Assembly (NCBI RefSeq): GCF_040958095.1
Contig: NC_091214.1
Location: 6,984,600-7,048,599 of the forward strand
DNA from: Procambarus clarkii
Lineage: Eukaryota; Arthropoda; Malacostraca; Decapoda; Cambaridae
Reading direction: 5' to 3'
DNA: 64,000 nucleotides
Shown: positions 1-12,800 of the stretch, piece after piece
How positions within the stretch are numbered: position 1 is the stretch's first letter
Layout of the letters: the number at the start of each line of letters is the position of its first letter
Notes under the pieces: model-generated
Database searches by the model: none
What the model was told of the DNA's origin: nothing
Seen by the model: only the letters and a program-made list of their open reading frames with translations
Translations under genes and position numbers: made by a program

Positions 1-1433
1 GTAGCTTTCAATGAATATTGATTGATTATTTTTACAGTCTAGACTTATGATTAAGATAAGATGTGATTATAATATAATTAGATATAAGATTTAAAGATTA
101 TAAGTAGTATTTGAAAGTACCACTGAATCTTATTAGGGATTCGATTTTTAATCTCTACCGGAAGCGATCAATGTTCCAATAGCTTTTTAATTAAGAAATC
201 CTTCTAGAAGCTTCTGGATCCTTGAGAGATCATGTACAAAGTCACGTAGGCATCAAAAGGGCCCCTGTTGCGTACGTGTTCATGGTGCCATTGTCATCCA
301 GGATCAAGCTATATAATGAATCTATAATGATTCTAATATGATTTTGATACGATTTTGATATGATATAGAAATTATACATTTCTTAGATGATTATTAGATA
401 TGGTGGGTAAAAATTTCCCACAACAAACTCTGGTCATTACAATAAACATTAATATGTTCTTATTAAAGTGCAAGTTCCATATTTCACTACATTTTCATGT
501 AGTGTCGTAATTTGTCAATTAAAAGGTTAACCAACTTGACAGATATAAGCTGATTTTATAGTGAAATTATCTGAGAGATGGGTTTCAGATGTTTGTACAG
601 GAGCGTAATTTAAGTGCTTGTCATAGCAATTATTTTCCCTAGGTTCACTGTTACTTATGTGTGTGCAGAAAGTTTAATGCTATTATATTCATTATAACAT
701 GGATAATTACAATATCCAGGTAAGTAACTGGTGGAATAAACTCTGAGATAATTTAAATATACATAAGTGTAGGAACCAAAATCCTATTATTGGAAATGTT
801 TTAATAGTTGTCAGATTTTGACTAGTAAAGAAAAACTTTATGTGAGAGAGAAAGTCTTGTCATAGTAAGAAGCGTATATTTTATTACAATGTAAAGTGAA
901 TAAAACAAAACAGGAAAAGCTTAAGCAGGGAATTTATAGAATTTACTTAAAGGTATTTTCTTAGCAATTTACCATTGAACCTAGACGGCAAAATACTATT
1001 CTACCTTTAATCGTACTTAAATATTTATAAATAATAAAAAAATTGAAATAGTGTAAACTGAGGAACAATTAATATGAAACTACATGCCGAAATTATAAAA
1101 AACTACATAAGAATACATAATGAATTCACAATGTGATATACCAGAAAATCTTTGGAGCAAGATATTGGGACCGATCCACCGTCCTACTCTTAATATTTTT
1201 TCTTATGTCAAAATCTCAGATTTTTAGGAGGAAATTACACTGATTTAAGCCAGTAGTAGATTACGTAAGCTCGATAAGTGACCCGGCTTCTGTGCCTATG
1301 GAAGATGGACACTCAGCGGATTTACTTATAGTGTGAGAGTATAAATCAGGCAACAAATGTGCTTGCTGCTTTGTCTGTTTACTTAAAAACATTGCTCTGT
1401 ACCCAGCATATCATTCTTCCTTCTTGCTCTCAG
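1..1433. other. Intron 3 (3' part) of acyltransferase-like copy A
   Basis: AT-rich non-coding sequence upstream of the last exon of copy A. The part from about 900 to 1430 aligns by eye with 22670-23180 and 53210-53898, the same position in copies B and C, so it is duplicated intron. I see no gene, RNA gene or recognisable mobile element in 1-900. Confidence 0.6.
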
Positions 1434-1935
1434 GAACAAGCCAGGTTTCCGCGTCTGTAAACTTGTCAAAACTGGGCTCCAACACCTGCTGGAGAGGAGC
1501 TGCTTTAACAAGACCCAACCGCTGGAGTCCACGTGGAGCCTATCGCAGCATCTGCCATCTGTTGGAGTGTTCCTCGACTCGAGCGTGACTAAGGACTCTC
1601 TGCTCGACCTCCAGCACCTGCCCTACTCCGGAAATGAGGAAACACCTGTCTCCTGGATGTCGCCGACCATGTATGGAAGCATCGGCATGTTGGGGACGGA
1701 CGACAGCTACAGGAATCTGGGGCTCGGTAGACTGGTAATCAAGGTCATGGGGAGGCTATATGCTAGCCAGGGCTTCATTCCTAACGCCCACGTCAGCTAC
1801 GACAACCCACCTTCTATAGCAACGTTCAGCAAGATACCAGGCTGGGAAAACACTCACACTGCCGCCTGGATGGCCTTCGAGCAGACAAATGGAATCAGTG
1901 AAATATCACAGGACAAAGATCCTCAATTACTATAG
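1434..1935 (+). CDS. GLYAT-like acyltransferase copy A, last exon (partial gene)
   Basis: Only the 3' terminal exon of this copy is in the window. It follows a pyrimidine-rich tract ending in CTCTCAG and begins with the third base of a split Arg codon, as in copies B and C. It encodes 166 residues to a TAG. It carries PVSW, then GSIGMLGTDD and YRNLGLG, which fits the R/Q-x-x-G-x-G acetyl-CoA pyrophosphate loop of the GNAT fold, and a downstream DNPPS segment, as in glycine-N-acyltransferase/FR47 proteins. The predicted activity is transfer of an acyl group from CoA to an amine such as glycine; the substrate cannot be read from sequence. The frame is intact. It differs from copies B and C at only a few residues. 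Exons 1-3 would lie upstream of position 1. Confidence 0.8.
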
Positions 1936-2036
1936 CAAAATATATTTTATAAGTTCTAAAGAAGAACTAAATTCTTATAAATTAATTATGACAAATACAA
2001 TAATAATAATTAATTATTGTCATTATATTAATAATT

Positions 2037-2042
2037 AATAAA
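2037..2042 (+). terminator. Candidate poly(A) signal, copy A
   Basis: AATAAA lies about 100 nt after the stop of copy A. The same hexamer occurs at the equivalent place after copy B (23787) and copy C (54504). The region is AT-rich, so chance occurrence is possible. Confidence 0.45.
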
Positions 2043-3115
2043 CACAATTCCAATGTAACATATATTCCTCACTAGCATTGTTGCGAAAAGATTCAGCAAA
2101 AAAATTAGTATAGTCAGCTGAATAACTAAAAGGTTCTGGTATTCATTCATCCCAAGGCCGAATTATTATGGAAGATCAATTATACCCATACACTGCTGTA
2201 GTTGACTTCTGTATGCATTATGGAACTGTACTGTAGTTTCAGGGAAAGCTAGTGGTTTGTAACAGACAATGGTATGAAAGATTGATAAAAAAGATGATGA
2301 CACTCGTATACCTGTTTTAAACTCCCACAAGTTGTTATGCAATACAACAATACAATATTAGCCAGAGTAATACTGTACTTCTATAAATTAGCACAGTACC
2401 ATAAGTAAATATGGTTTTCACTTCCAAGTAAATACAGTTACTTTGATGAGAGCACAAATGTATCACATAGAGTATGTGAAGAGTAACATTAAAGTCTAAT
2501 TCAGATACCTATGCTTTCAGATTATACCTATACCTTCAGATCCCTATACAGTATTCACTTTCTTGCAATTGCCATGGTATTTGGGTTTTAGTGCATAAGG
2601 TGCCCATCCTGCTTCCATTCAGCTTGGGACTGAATGCATTCATAAATGTTGATTTTATATCTTTTTTAACTTCTTGTCATATCCTTTTGGCACCATAAAA
2701 TATTAATTTATTTCCGATAATACGTCATAATGGGGATGCCCTAAAATTTTTAAACTGTAAGCACGATATTTGGTACAATTGCATATTACACATTAAAGGA
2801 ATATTTAAAGTACATGAAATAATATTGTACATACAGGCATACATGATAATGGGGGGTATGTCACTACATGGATACAGGCTCAATAGGGCTGCGGTACTTT
2901 CATACAGGATAATTTAACACCATAATGTAACTTTTGCCTTCAGGCCAAAACCCACATAAACTTAAAAACAACAGAAATGGAATGTTCTCAACTAATTAAC
3001 ATCACACTCACTGTTGCTAGCTCGAAATAAAAGCAGCTAACGTATTAGAACCTAACCAAAAACTAGATGAAGCCCAGTAACTACACACATCCTGCTTTGT
3101 ATCTATTGAAGGGTT
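2043..3115. other. Intergenic spacer, paralogous to 58490-58995
   Basis: From about 2105 the sequence matches the block starting at 58490 (shared phrases such as AGCTGAATAACTAAAAGGTTC and the stretch around CAGGGAAAGCTAGTGG). The 58 kb copy lacks parts of it. I see no gene in it. Confidence 0.55.
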
Positions 3116-3120
3116 AAAAT

Positions 3121-3406
3121 AGCAGATAAAAAATAAAATAGCTAAGGGTTATAGCAGTCTCCGTGGTGTAGTGGTAAGACACTCGCCTGGCGTTCCGCGA
3201 GCGCTATGTCATGGGTTCGTATCCTGGCCGGGGAGGATTTACTAGGCGCAATTCCTTAACTGTAGCCTCTGTTTAACGCAACAGTAAAATGTGTACTTGG
3301 ATGAAAAAACGATTCTTCGCGGCAGGGGATCGTATTCCCGGGACCTGCCCGAAACGCTATGCGTACTAGTGGCTGTACAAGAATGTAACAACTCTTGTAT
3401 ATATCT

Positions 3407-3433
<27 letters not shown>
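3121..3433 (+). mobile_element. tRNA-derived SINE
   Basis: It has a Pol III A box TGGTGTAGTGG at 3164-3174 and a B-box-like GGTTCGTATCC at 3214-3224, then a non-tRNA body with GCTGTACAAGAATGTAAC and a poly(A) tail of about 30 nt. The paralogous block at 58990-59010 reads straight through from GAGTTAAAAT to CCTTTTCTAATG, so that is the empty site. The target duplication is short (about AAAAT, 3116-3120 and 3434-3438) and blurred by the tail. The 3' body motif recurs near 16656. Confidence 0.85.
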
Positions 3434-3438
<5 letters not shown>

Positions 3439-3440
<2 letters not shown>

Positions 3441-4035
3441 TTTCCTAATGTGCCAGAATGACCTATTGAGTAGTTGCTCAACTTAGAGTGATTGCCTGAT
3501 CCTATCCTTATGATGGCTCTACTGGCCATCATAAAGGTAGTTAGTCCATAGTTTAAGAGTAGGTCTTCCATTCTTTATAACTTGAGATGGTCCATAGTTT
3601 CATAGGTTACCCTATGGGTTAAATAACATATTATGTTATGTCTGCTCTACACTGAAGCTAGATCAATGTGAAACTGTTACCGCTTGTGTGAGTCGTATTA
3701 AACCCATTAAAGTTTAAGTACTGTAGCTTGAATTGAGATTTTAAAACTTGTTTTAAAATCTCAAAATGTTTTAAAATTTTAAAATTGATTTGTCACAATA
3801 AGATTAACCTTTATGTGTCTTGTTTGTAGAATTTTTAGTTCTATGACCTGCAGCCTTAACTATTATGGGAGATGATTATGATCCTCTCAGGTCCTCATCC
3901 TCTGGGATGATTTTCGTCACTGATAGTGAAAGAACAACTGAACTGAGAAGAATTAATATTCGAATAATTATAAATTATTAATTTAATTCTTATTAATTAA
4001 GAATTAATGCATTTCTTTAATATGCATTCCATACC
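3439..4035. other. Spacer paralogous to 59005-59560
   Basis: Non-coding sequence that matches 59005-59560 almost throughout (for example the stretch around GGAGATGATTATGATCCTCTC). No gene seen. Confidence 0.55.
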
Positions 4036-4109
4036 CATCCCGTGGGCGGTGGTGGAAAGGGTTACAGAGGCACATAATCAGGCAAAGTGAAATTCACACC
4101 AGTTACTCC

Positions 4110-4405
4110 ATCTATCACCATTGTATTATGCAGGAAGAACCCCACGTCTATGGGTCATCCTATAAGGTTAGCAGACTTCTAGATGTTACCACTGCTAGGC
4201 TTAGGCTTGCCAATAAGTACCTCTAGGAGTCTGCAACATCTGCTGATGTAGATTTGACTATGTAAACTGTCGGCAGAACTATTCGCATACTTTGCGTCAT
4301 TATATAATGGCATGTGAAAAAAGTCGCGGAATTCAGAGATAACACGGTCAATGGAGTCCAAGAAATGTGTAAGTACGTCATTCATAAGAATAAACACTAA
4401 TCTCA
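4110..4405 (+). pseudogene. Non-LTR retrotransposon ORF2 C-terminal remnant
   Basis: Translation in pieces gives a segment like ARLRLANKYLW followed by a C-x2-C-x5-H-x3-H-type cluster (CRQNYSHTLRHYIMAC), the zinc-knuckle-like tail found after RNase H in many I/Jockey-group ORF2 proteins. The paralogue at 59700-60045 is more open. Here TGG is replaced by TAG in the Leu-Trp pair near 4225 and other stops follow. It is a decayed fragment that was duplicated with the surrounding segment. Confidence 0.55.
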
Positions 4406-4621
4406 TGTAGTGTTAGTGGAAATTTTGTTTTTGTTTTTTATTAATATATTAGGTACATCATCTAATATATACATTAGGTACATATAGTCTAGGGTAGCTG
4501 CACATTAGTGCAGCTACCCTAGACTATATGAAGGGGAGTACAAGGTAGCAGAGCCACATATAATTGTCTACGGAACTGACCACCTTAATTCATTTGAAGC
4601 TCCCCTAAACACATCTAATGG

Positions 4622-4741
4622 AACCGTTACTGTGCCTGGTAAGTCCACTACGGCCCGCTCCTGTGCCAGGTAAGTTACGGGCTCACCATAGCCCGTGCTA
4701 CTTGGAACTTGTTCCGAGTAGCTGAATCTATAACAACAACA
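4622..4741 (+). mobile_element. Short retroposon with (AAC)n tail
   Basis: A roughly 120 bp insertion ending in AACAACAACAAC. It contains a near-palindrome around CTTGGAACTTGTTCCGAG. Flanks ACATCTAATGG (4611-4621) and ACACCTCACGG (4742-4752) look like a diverged 11 bp target duplication. The paralogue near 60260-60275 has one uninterrupted ACATCTCATGG, the empty site. Related copies are at 44417-44513 (minus) and 59578-59657 (plus). Confidence 0.75.
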
Positions 4742-4752
4742 ACACCTCACGG

Positions 4753-5399
4753 TCGTCCCGGGAGCTCAGTGTGCTAGGCGTGTGGCAGGGTGAAGGACCC
4801 TGGCTGGCTGCCGCCCCTACAACATTTTCTTCTTGCTATAGTCGCAACAAGAAAGAGCAGCGCTGTGGATGAAAGAAGCTATTTACAGTTTCAAGTGTAC
4901 AAGTGTTTGAGAATCAGCAGCAAACATATTCAACATAAAGGTAAATTCTCTATTCATCGTACATAACAGGCTCCTGTGCTAAACCTAATTATATAAGTAT
5001 TCATCCAAAATAAGTGCCAGTTCATACATTATAAATTGTAATCGTGAAGGTACTACACAGTTGTGAAAAGTACCAGACATATCCCAGAAGTCCTCAAACT
5101 GCGCTACAGTACCAATTAAACTATGATAGTGTGTTTAGGGTAGGGGGGGACGAGGATAGGAGAGAAGAGTCATCACGGCCTTGAACCAGCGCCTCTCCAG
5201 CCACTTGCCAAATCAGTGATTTCAGAAAAATCGATTCAGAATACAACACGGCTTATTTACTCTCAGTAGACCAGCTTAATGAGTGAAGAAATAGATAGGG
5301 CAAATTAATAATCATTCAAAACTTACAAACACTTAATAATTAGTGACCAAGTTTAAACAGAAGACTTACGGAGAGCCATTAGCAACTGACCAAGTTGGA
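4753..5399. other. Spacer paralogous to 60276-60850 and 32990-33330
   Basis: Repeated block present three times in the window, marked by the stretch around GAAGAGTCATCACGGCCTTG. It probably includes the degenerate upstream part of the LINE fragment that follows. No intact gene. Confidence 0.5.
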
Positions 5400-5571
5400 T
5401 ACTCATGATTAACAGCACAATAATCGACGGTGTAAGAAAGGATAAATGAAATACAGCTGAACGGTCACAAAGTGAAATTCATGTGGATTCCATCTCATGT
5501 TGGAATAGTACTCAACGAGGTGGCGGATGACTTGGAAAAACGTGCCTCATCAAAACCACAAGTTGACATTG
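5400..5571 (+). pseudogene. LINE ORF2 fragment: RNase H end (5' half, interrupted)
   Basis: One frame reads FMWIPSHVGI, then LNEVADDL and ASSKPQVD, which is the last conserved block (W-x-P-S-H-x-G and N-E-x-A-D) of a retrotransposon RNase H. Upstream there is a frameshift and stop. The frame is cut by the minus-strand element at 5572-6107 and resumes at 6116. Paralogues lie at 39650-39705 and 60850-61012. Confidence 0.7.
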
Positions 5572-6107
5572 AAATTGAAATAAGTTTATTAAGGTAAAAT
5601 ACACTCAAAGGGATGAGGTAGCTTAAGTTATTCTCACCCTGTTCAGTACAACGTGCTCATACATATATAGACTCTTCACAAACAGTAAACATATTACCGA
5701 ACATTCTGAGTGATAAACATATACATTTCTTCCTTTACACGTGTAGTATGTTATCAGACGTACACACAAATACTTTTATGACTAGGTATATAGACAATTT
5801 GCAATAGACATTCAGACAATTCAACAAAAGGTTACAATCTTGGTGCAAAATTCTTATATTTCTCCAGAATATCATCAATCTTTCCGTTGTGACCCATCCA
5901 GGCTATTTGTTCAGGAATAGTCCTTATCTCAGTGTTGCTATATACATTAATCAACAGGCAATCAAGAACATAATGGGTGAGGGTGTGATTCCTTAACATA
6001 CCTCATAGTTTACACTTGGTGTCATTATCACTTAGATAATGATAATGATCATTTAGTTTAGAACCGAGAATTATATGTACAGGCAGCATAAGACATCCAC
6101 CAGACTG
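5572..6107 (-). mobile_element. 5'-truncated LINE with (TTTCAA)n 3' tail
   Basis: Read on the minus strand it contains the ORF2 C-terminal tail (CKL at a stop, then HTLTHYVLDC, then QIAWMGHNGKIDDILEKY) and a 3' UTR ending in CAATAAACTTATTTCAATTT. Exact 8 bp target duplications TGACATTG flank it (5564-5571 and 6108-6115). It split a plus-strand LINE fragment. Copies of the same 3' end are at 39712-40015, 44221-44388 and 61013-61335. Confidence 0.8.
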
Positions 6108-6115
6108 TGACATTG

Positions 6116-6330
6116 TAATTTCCAGAATTAGGCTGGGACATCGATATCCATAGCTGGTGGCTGCAGATAATGAATCCCCCCCAATGGTGAACATTCCAAT
6201 TGTAAACTATGTGAACAAGAGCTGGGACATACTCTCTAACACTATATCTGTGATTGCCCTGTTATAAGTGACTTCAGACCTAATGGTATAAGGTACTTTG
6301 AGTTCTGTAATTACTTCGTACACTAAGGAA
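6116..6330 (+). pseudogene. LINE ORF2 fragment: C-terminal tail (3' half)
   Basis: Removing the minus-strand insertion and one target duplication joins QVDI to VISRIRLGHRYPW without a frame change. The tail contains CKLCEQELGHTL and then HYICDCPVISDFRPNG. Both halves were therefore one ORF2. Stops (TAG near 6160, TAA near 6220) show decay. Confidence 0.7.
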
Positions 6331-6670
6331 TACTGGAAGATATACTTATGCTGTACCCAGATTTTGCTAGTGAGGCTAATAGATCAGCCTTACATGTTAT
6401 GTTTTCACCTGATTCTTAGTCAGAGTTTTTTGTATTTGAAGCTGGTATTTTCTCCCCTGATTCCATGTATGACTAACCATCCTGTGAGATGGGAATATTA
6501 GATGAACTTATAGCTAGTTTTTGATCTCCATTGTGTAATCTTTCATATAGAATTGGGGTAGCTGCACATTGCTGTGTATTCCTAAGCCTGTTAAATAATA
6601 AAAAATCTTCAGAAACATAAATAGGAGCAACCAATTATTTAATTTTTAAATATTATTTATAAATATCTTT
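6331..6670. other. 5' flank of copy B
   Basis: AT-rich sequence. From about 6603 it matches the upstream flanks of copies C (40885) and D (62428), so the gene-proximal region of about 130 bp is conserved in all three. Confidence 0.5.
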
Positions 6671-6676
6671 TCAGTC
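6671..6676 (+). promoter_or_regulatory. Candidate initiator (Inr) of copy B
   Basis: TCAGTC matches the arthropod initiator consensus and lies 62 nt upstream of the ATG in a block kept in copies C (40946-40951) and D (62505-62510). A TATAAATA at 6658 is too close to the putative start to be a usual TATA box. Transcript 5' ends would decide. Confidence 0.3.
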
Positions 6677-6734
6677 ACATGCTCGTATTTCCTACACTGT
6701 ATGCGTTTCTTTCAAGTGAACCAGCAGAGTCATC

Positions 6735-6827
6735 ATGGCTGCGCCAATTTTCACTCAAGTGACCAGTAGGCGCCAACTTTTGGAACTTGCTGACAGCCTG
6801 AAGGCGGACCTACCCTACTCGGCCACC
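6735..6827 (+). CDS. Copy B exon 1
   Basis: Starts at ATG in CATCATGGCTGC and encodes 31 codons (MAAPIFTQVTS to LPYSAT). The donor is GTGAGT. The same ATG context and length are seen in copies C and D, which supports this start. Confidence 0.75.
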
Positions 6828-9800
6828 GTGAGTTGATCCTCACCCCACTGTAGCTCCGGGAGAACTGTGGACTAGCTAAAATCTTAACACTTCCCGTAGT
6901 GACTTCCGATTTCTCCTGAAATTTCTTTCACTTCTTGAAAATGATTTTCAAGGAGTATTTCAAGAAGCTCCTTAAACTATTTTAATGAGTGACGATTATG
7001 GCTCAATTTAGTTTCAAGAAAGTAATTGAAATATTTCATTATTCATTGAACGCGAGACGACCTCCTGTATTCAGTGACTGAGTCGATTTCCCTTAAATTA
7101 TAACAATAAGTCAACTGTTCTTCCTTGGCAACAGTGAGAGGAAAACTGTTTCAGATATATTTTTGCTTTTTAAGATATATCTGATTTTGAGTTAGAGTTA
7201 CAAATACTTGTAGTTGAATATATTTATGGACTGAAATACATTGCTTTAAACATTCCCCCGCTGAAGGACTACAAAGTTTTGGTAATTATTATTATTTATC
7301 AAGTAAAATATTAAAAAGGCTTTGTTTTACTATAATATTGCATAATACCTTGTTCTAATATTATTTCATTTCGTAAAAGTCAGTTAATTAACAAGAATGA
7401 GGTCTTGAATGCAGATAGTTCTCCTTTTCAATCATAATTTTTGTTTAGTTGTTAACTTGAATGCAAACTGTGGCAGATGCACAACATCCTGCTCCTACAC
7501 GCTCGAGGGTGGCTGTCTACGACCACGTTCTACACCTTGGCTGCCCAACCACACTCTCACACACTCTTGTGGCAGAAGACGGTAAGTTCTGCGTATCTCC
7601 TACATCCTGTCCTCTCGCATAGTACATCGAATTTTGACGTATAACTCCCCTAAGACCAAAAACTGATGTGATACAAATCATAGCGTCTCGCAAAATCGAC
7701 GTGATGTTCAGTTTTCTATTCACGGATCATCGGTTTGGTTTGGTTCGGGCAAATTTAGTACATCATTTCTGTGATGTTGTGAAGCCGGAAACCATACGCC
7801 GCCAAAACCAAAATGTACTAACAGTTTTGGAATCAACCGCCTTCTTACTTCAATTATTCCAATCGTCTACCACTCTTTTTGCAAAAGATAATTTTATAAT
7901 ATTGTATGCCCCATTTGTTTCGTTAGATTGAATCTATGACCTCTTGTACTTCCGTGCGCGCATTTCGAATTAATAGAGACTTACAGATGCTGGTGTTCTT
8001 GCACTGTTTCTCTACCTCTAGAACGTGCCCTCCAGTATTGGCGTCTACTGCCGGGAAGCGGATTTCGAACAACTGATAGAGGCGCTGAAGGAGACGCCTC
8101 TATTGGACTGGCGACAACACCTGCTGATCGGTCATGTTCCCCACTTCCTGGTTGAGCCGCTGAAGATGCTGGCCCAAGAGCTGGGGAGCTCCCTCGTCAT
8201 TTGGGATCCAAATTACTCATTTACTTACCGCCCTAACATGGATACTGAACTCCTCAGGTTGGTACCTTACCATACAGTGAACTTTAAAGTGGCAATATCT
8301 ACCGTGCAGGATATATATATATACACCAAGAGTGTCCTCCATTTCTCGGTATACACATACTGAGAGTTTACTTTAATAATTGACTTTGTTCAGGGCTAAA
8401 GTATACTTGCTGGTTGGTCAGTAATCTAGTGTCAAGGCTTTAATAACCCTCGTGCAGTTGATAGGCCTTAAGTCTTAAATATAAATATAATATAATAATA
8501 TAATATAATAATATAATAAATAATATAATAAATAATATAATATAATAATAATATAATAAATATAAATAATATAAATAATTATACAAAATAGATAATATTT
8601 AACTGCAATGTCAACAATTCAATAGAATGACGATATTGAATACATTGTAATAAATGAGAATAAAATTTCAAAAGCTGACAAAAATCAACTTTTGATATGA
8701 TATATAAAAAATGATATCAGTCGAAGGATCAAAGTACATTTGGGTCCGCAGTCGTATATGCAAGTAAGTAATTAATTATCAAAAGAAGGCACCAAACCGG
8801 GAAGGCTATGTAGCACCATCAAATACGCAAAATAATCAGAGGGCGCTAAATATCACCAAGGATGCCAATACGAGAACAAAAACGCATAAGGCGCACGATA
8901 TCAAAAGTATCCGAGTCACCAAGAATTCTATTGAGGGAGAGGTGACCGCGAGGGGCGGTCGGAAAGCAAGACACACGCTCGTCCTGGAAGTCAGGACATT
9001 CAAGAAGGACATGCACGACCGTAAGAGGGACAATGCAACTAGGACAATAAGGAGCAGGGCGGCGCTCCATCAAGTGACCATGGGTTAAGCGAGTATGGCC
9101 AATACGCAACCTCGCCAGAGCTGTTTCCCACCGCCGGTTACGGTGGAAGGAGGACTGCCACGAGGAAACACAACATTTAAGAGTACGTAGCTTGTTACCA
9201 GTAACAGACAACCAAGAAGCCTGCCAACGGGTAAGGACTGAGGAATGGATAACCGGGTAAAAGTCGGAATACGGAATGCCTTTACGAGAGATGGGACAAG
9301 AGCGGACAGCCTTCTTGGCGGCAGCATCCGCACGTTCATTTAAAGACACACCAATATGGCTGGGAACCCAACAAAACTCAACCGACTTAAATTTACTGTG
9401 AACGAGAAACAGCCAATGCTGGATCTCGACAACTACTGGATGAACCGGATTAAAGGACCCGAGAGCCATGAGGGCACTACGAGAGTCAACAACAACTACA
9501 AAGGAAGACTGACAACGAGAAAGCAGGAGACGAAGAGCATAGAGAATAGCATAAAGTTCCGCTGTAAGGATGCTAGTCTCCGGAGGCAAGCGACACATAT
9601 AAGTGCGATCAGGAAAAACAACAGAGTAGCCAACACCGTCCGCTGACTTAGACCCATCGGTGAAGACAGAAACGGAGCGGGAGTGAGAAGAAAAGTGCTC
9701 GAGGAAAAGGCGTTTTAGAACCGTAGGAGAGGTAAAAGCTTTAGTGATACGGGTCAAGGATGTACAAAACCGCGGAAGAGGGACCCTCCACGGGGGCAAA

Positions 9801-12800
9801 GAAGGAACAACACGAGGAAAAACATCAGAAATACGAACGGAAAGAGAATCCTGCAGGCGAGATAACCGGACAGAAAGAGGGAGGTGGTGAAGAGGAACAG
9901 GAACCGCAGGAGGGGTAAAAGTTAAAGCACGACAGAGGCGAGAGGAAGGATGTTGCAAGGACCGCGCAAGATAGCGAAGACAGTAGCGATCACGGCGGTC
10001 CTGGAGAGACAGGAAGCCAGTGTCAACATACAAGCTAAGGACGGGAGTCGAACGAAAGGCACCAGAACTGAGGCGCAACCCAGTATGGTGCAAAGCATCA
10101 AGACGGCGAAGAGTAGAAGGAGAAGCAGACGAGTAAGCAGGGCAACCATAATCGAGCTTAGACAGGACGAGAGAGGAATGTAAAGCAAGGAGAGTGCGCC
10201 TATCTGCCCCCCAAGAAGTATGGGACAAGACCCGAAGGAGGGTAAGGGCCTTAGAGCACTCAACACGGATGTAAGAGATATGGGGAGACCAAGACAAACG
10301 AGTGTCAAGGAATAACCCCAAAAGCTTCGCGGAATCTTTGTATTCAAGGGGATGACCATAAAGTGACAAAGAGGGACGAAGAACAACCCGTTTCCGCGTA
10401 AAAGTCATGGCACAAGTCTTAGAAGTAGAGAACGTGAAGCCATGATCTGTGGCCCAAGACTACACGGCATCAATTGCAAGTTGAAGCCGGCGTTGAAGGA
10501 GAGGCGAATCATCACCCTGACAACAAAGGTTAAGATCATCGACATAGAGAGCGGAGAAGACACCAGCAGGAAGAGAGGAAAGAAGACCATTGAGGGCAAC
10601 CAGAAAAAGAGTAGTGCTCAGAACACTACCCTGGGGCACACCTTCGTATTGCTGAAAAGAGGGAGAGAGAGCGGTACCAAGGCGCACCCGAAAGGAACGA
10701 CGAGAGAGGAAGCTGCGGAGAAAGAGAGGGAGATGACCACGAAGGCCAAAAGAATGAAGTTGAGATAGGATATGATAACGCCAAGTGGTGTCGTAAGCCT
10801 TTTCCAGGTCAAAAAGGACGGCAACAACGGAGGTCTTCGCAGCAAAAGCAGTACGAATATAGACCTCCAAGTTCACCAGGACATCTGTCGTGCTGCGGCA
10901 CTTGCGGAAACCAAATTGAGAAGGGGAGAGGAGGTGATGGTGTTCCAGGAACCACATCAGACGAACGTTAACCATACGTTCAAAGAGTTTGCAGACACAA
11001 CTTGTGAGAGCAATAGGGCGAAAGTCCTTAAGGGAAGTACCCAGAGACCCCGGTTTGCGAACAGGAAGGACAACGGCATCGAGCCAGTCCTCAGGGACTG
11101 ACGACGACTCCCAGATCCGATTATACAGACTCAGTAAATACTGAGACGTGCTCGGAGGGAGATGGCGAAGCATCTCATAATGAATACCATCGGAGCCCGC
11201 CGCCGTAGAACCGCAGAGGGCCAGGGCAGAACGAAGTTCAGAGAGAGAGAAGGGATCATTATAGGGAAGCTGAAGATGAGTGCAGAAATCTAAAGGACGA
11301 GACTCAAGGACAGGTTTACGAAGAAGGAAAGATTGGGGAAGATGAAGACCAGAGCTAACAGAAGAAAAGTGGGAACCCAGTTCGGAAGCGACCTGCAACG
11401 GGTCCGCCACAAGAGTATCATGGAGGTGAAGGACCGGTGAAACATCGGGAACGAACTTACCCGCTATCTTGCGGATACGCTTCCAGATCTGGGCCAGAGG
11501 GGTTTCGAACGTAATTGTTGAGACATAAGATGCCCAACATTCACGTTTACCCGTACGGATGGCCCTACGGGCCACCGCACTCGCTTTCCGAAAGAAAAGA
11601 ATCGGTCGTCTGCCTACGGCGGTGCCTCTTCCAGGCTGCACGCTTACAGTGGACAGCCCGAGCACAGTCCGCATTCCACCAGGGAACGCACTTCCGTGGA
11701 CCTCGAGAGGAAGAGCGAGGAATAGAGCGGAGGGCAGCGTTGAAGACAGTGTCATGAAAAAGGAGGAGAGCACGAGAGAGAGGCAGAAGGGAGAGGTCAG
11801 AGAGAGCAGCACTGAGGGTAAATAGGGTCCAGTCTGCCTTAGCAAACTGCCACCCAGGGAAAGAGAGGGAAGGGCGAAAAGAGAAAGGAAACAAGGATGG
11901 GGAAATGATCACTTCCATGGAGGTCATCAAGAACCTGCCACGTGAAATCTAAGTAAAGAGAAGAAGAGCAGAGAGAAAGATCAAGACAAGAAAGGGTGCG
12001 AGTCCGAGAGTCCAAATGAGTGGGATCACCAGAATTCAGAAGAGACAGAAGAGACAGGGAAGAAGAGAGGAGAAACGGCTCAAGGAGGCGACCCCGGGTA
12101 TTCGTCAGAACGTCACCCCAAAGAGAATGACGACAATTGAAGTCACCCAGCAGGAGCACAGGCTCCGGCAAGGAGTCTAGGAGGTGTTTCAAATCAGGAA
12201 GAGACAGCGGGACACTCGGGGGGAGATAAATGGAACAAACTGTGTACCATTTCCCCACAAAGATACGAGCAGCAGAACAATGGAGAGGCGAAGGAAAAAG
12301 CAAAGGAACAAAGGGAACATCAGCACGAATCAAGAGAGCAGAAGAATTAGAAGCCCCAGCAATAGCTGGGGGGGGGGGAGAGAAAGGAATAGCCACGAAA
12401 AGACCAGGACGAGCACCAAGCATTGGCTCCTGGAGACAGACACAAAGGGGCGAAAACCGCGAAATCAGAAGTTGGAGTTCGAGGAAATTGGCGTAATAAC
12501 CTCGAACGTTCTATTGAAGAATGGACAACGACGAGAAGAGAAAGGACAAAAACAGAGAACAAGGAAGAAACAAAGGCGAAAGAGCAACAGAGCACGTTAA
12601 AGAATATCAGGGTCGGGATCAGGGTCAGCAAAGTCAGGGTTAGGGGGCATGGGTAAACTGAGCAAAGACGGAGGGAAGGAAACGGGAGAACAGATAAGAG
12701 GTGGGCGGGCGGGGTCCGGAGGAGGAGGAGGAGGAAGAGGAGGAGACAACGGAGAGGAGCAGTCAAGGACAGCAGCAGGAAGAGGGGGAGTAGAAAGAGG

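Noticed and set aside
3242-3571. 109-codon minus frame with a Phe run
   Set aside because: It is the SINE poly(A) tail read backwards.
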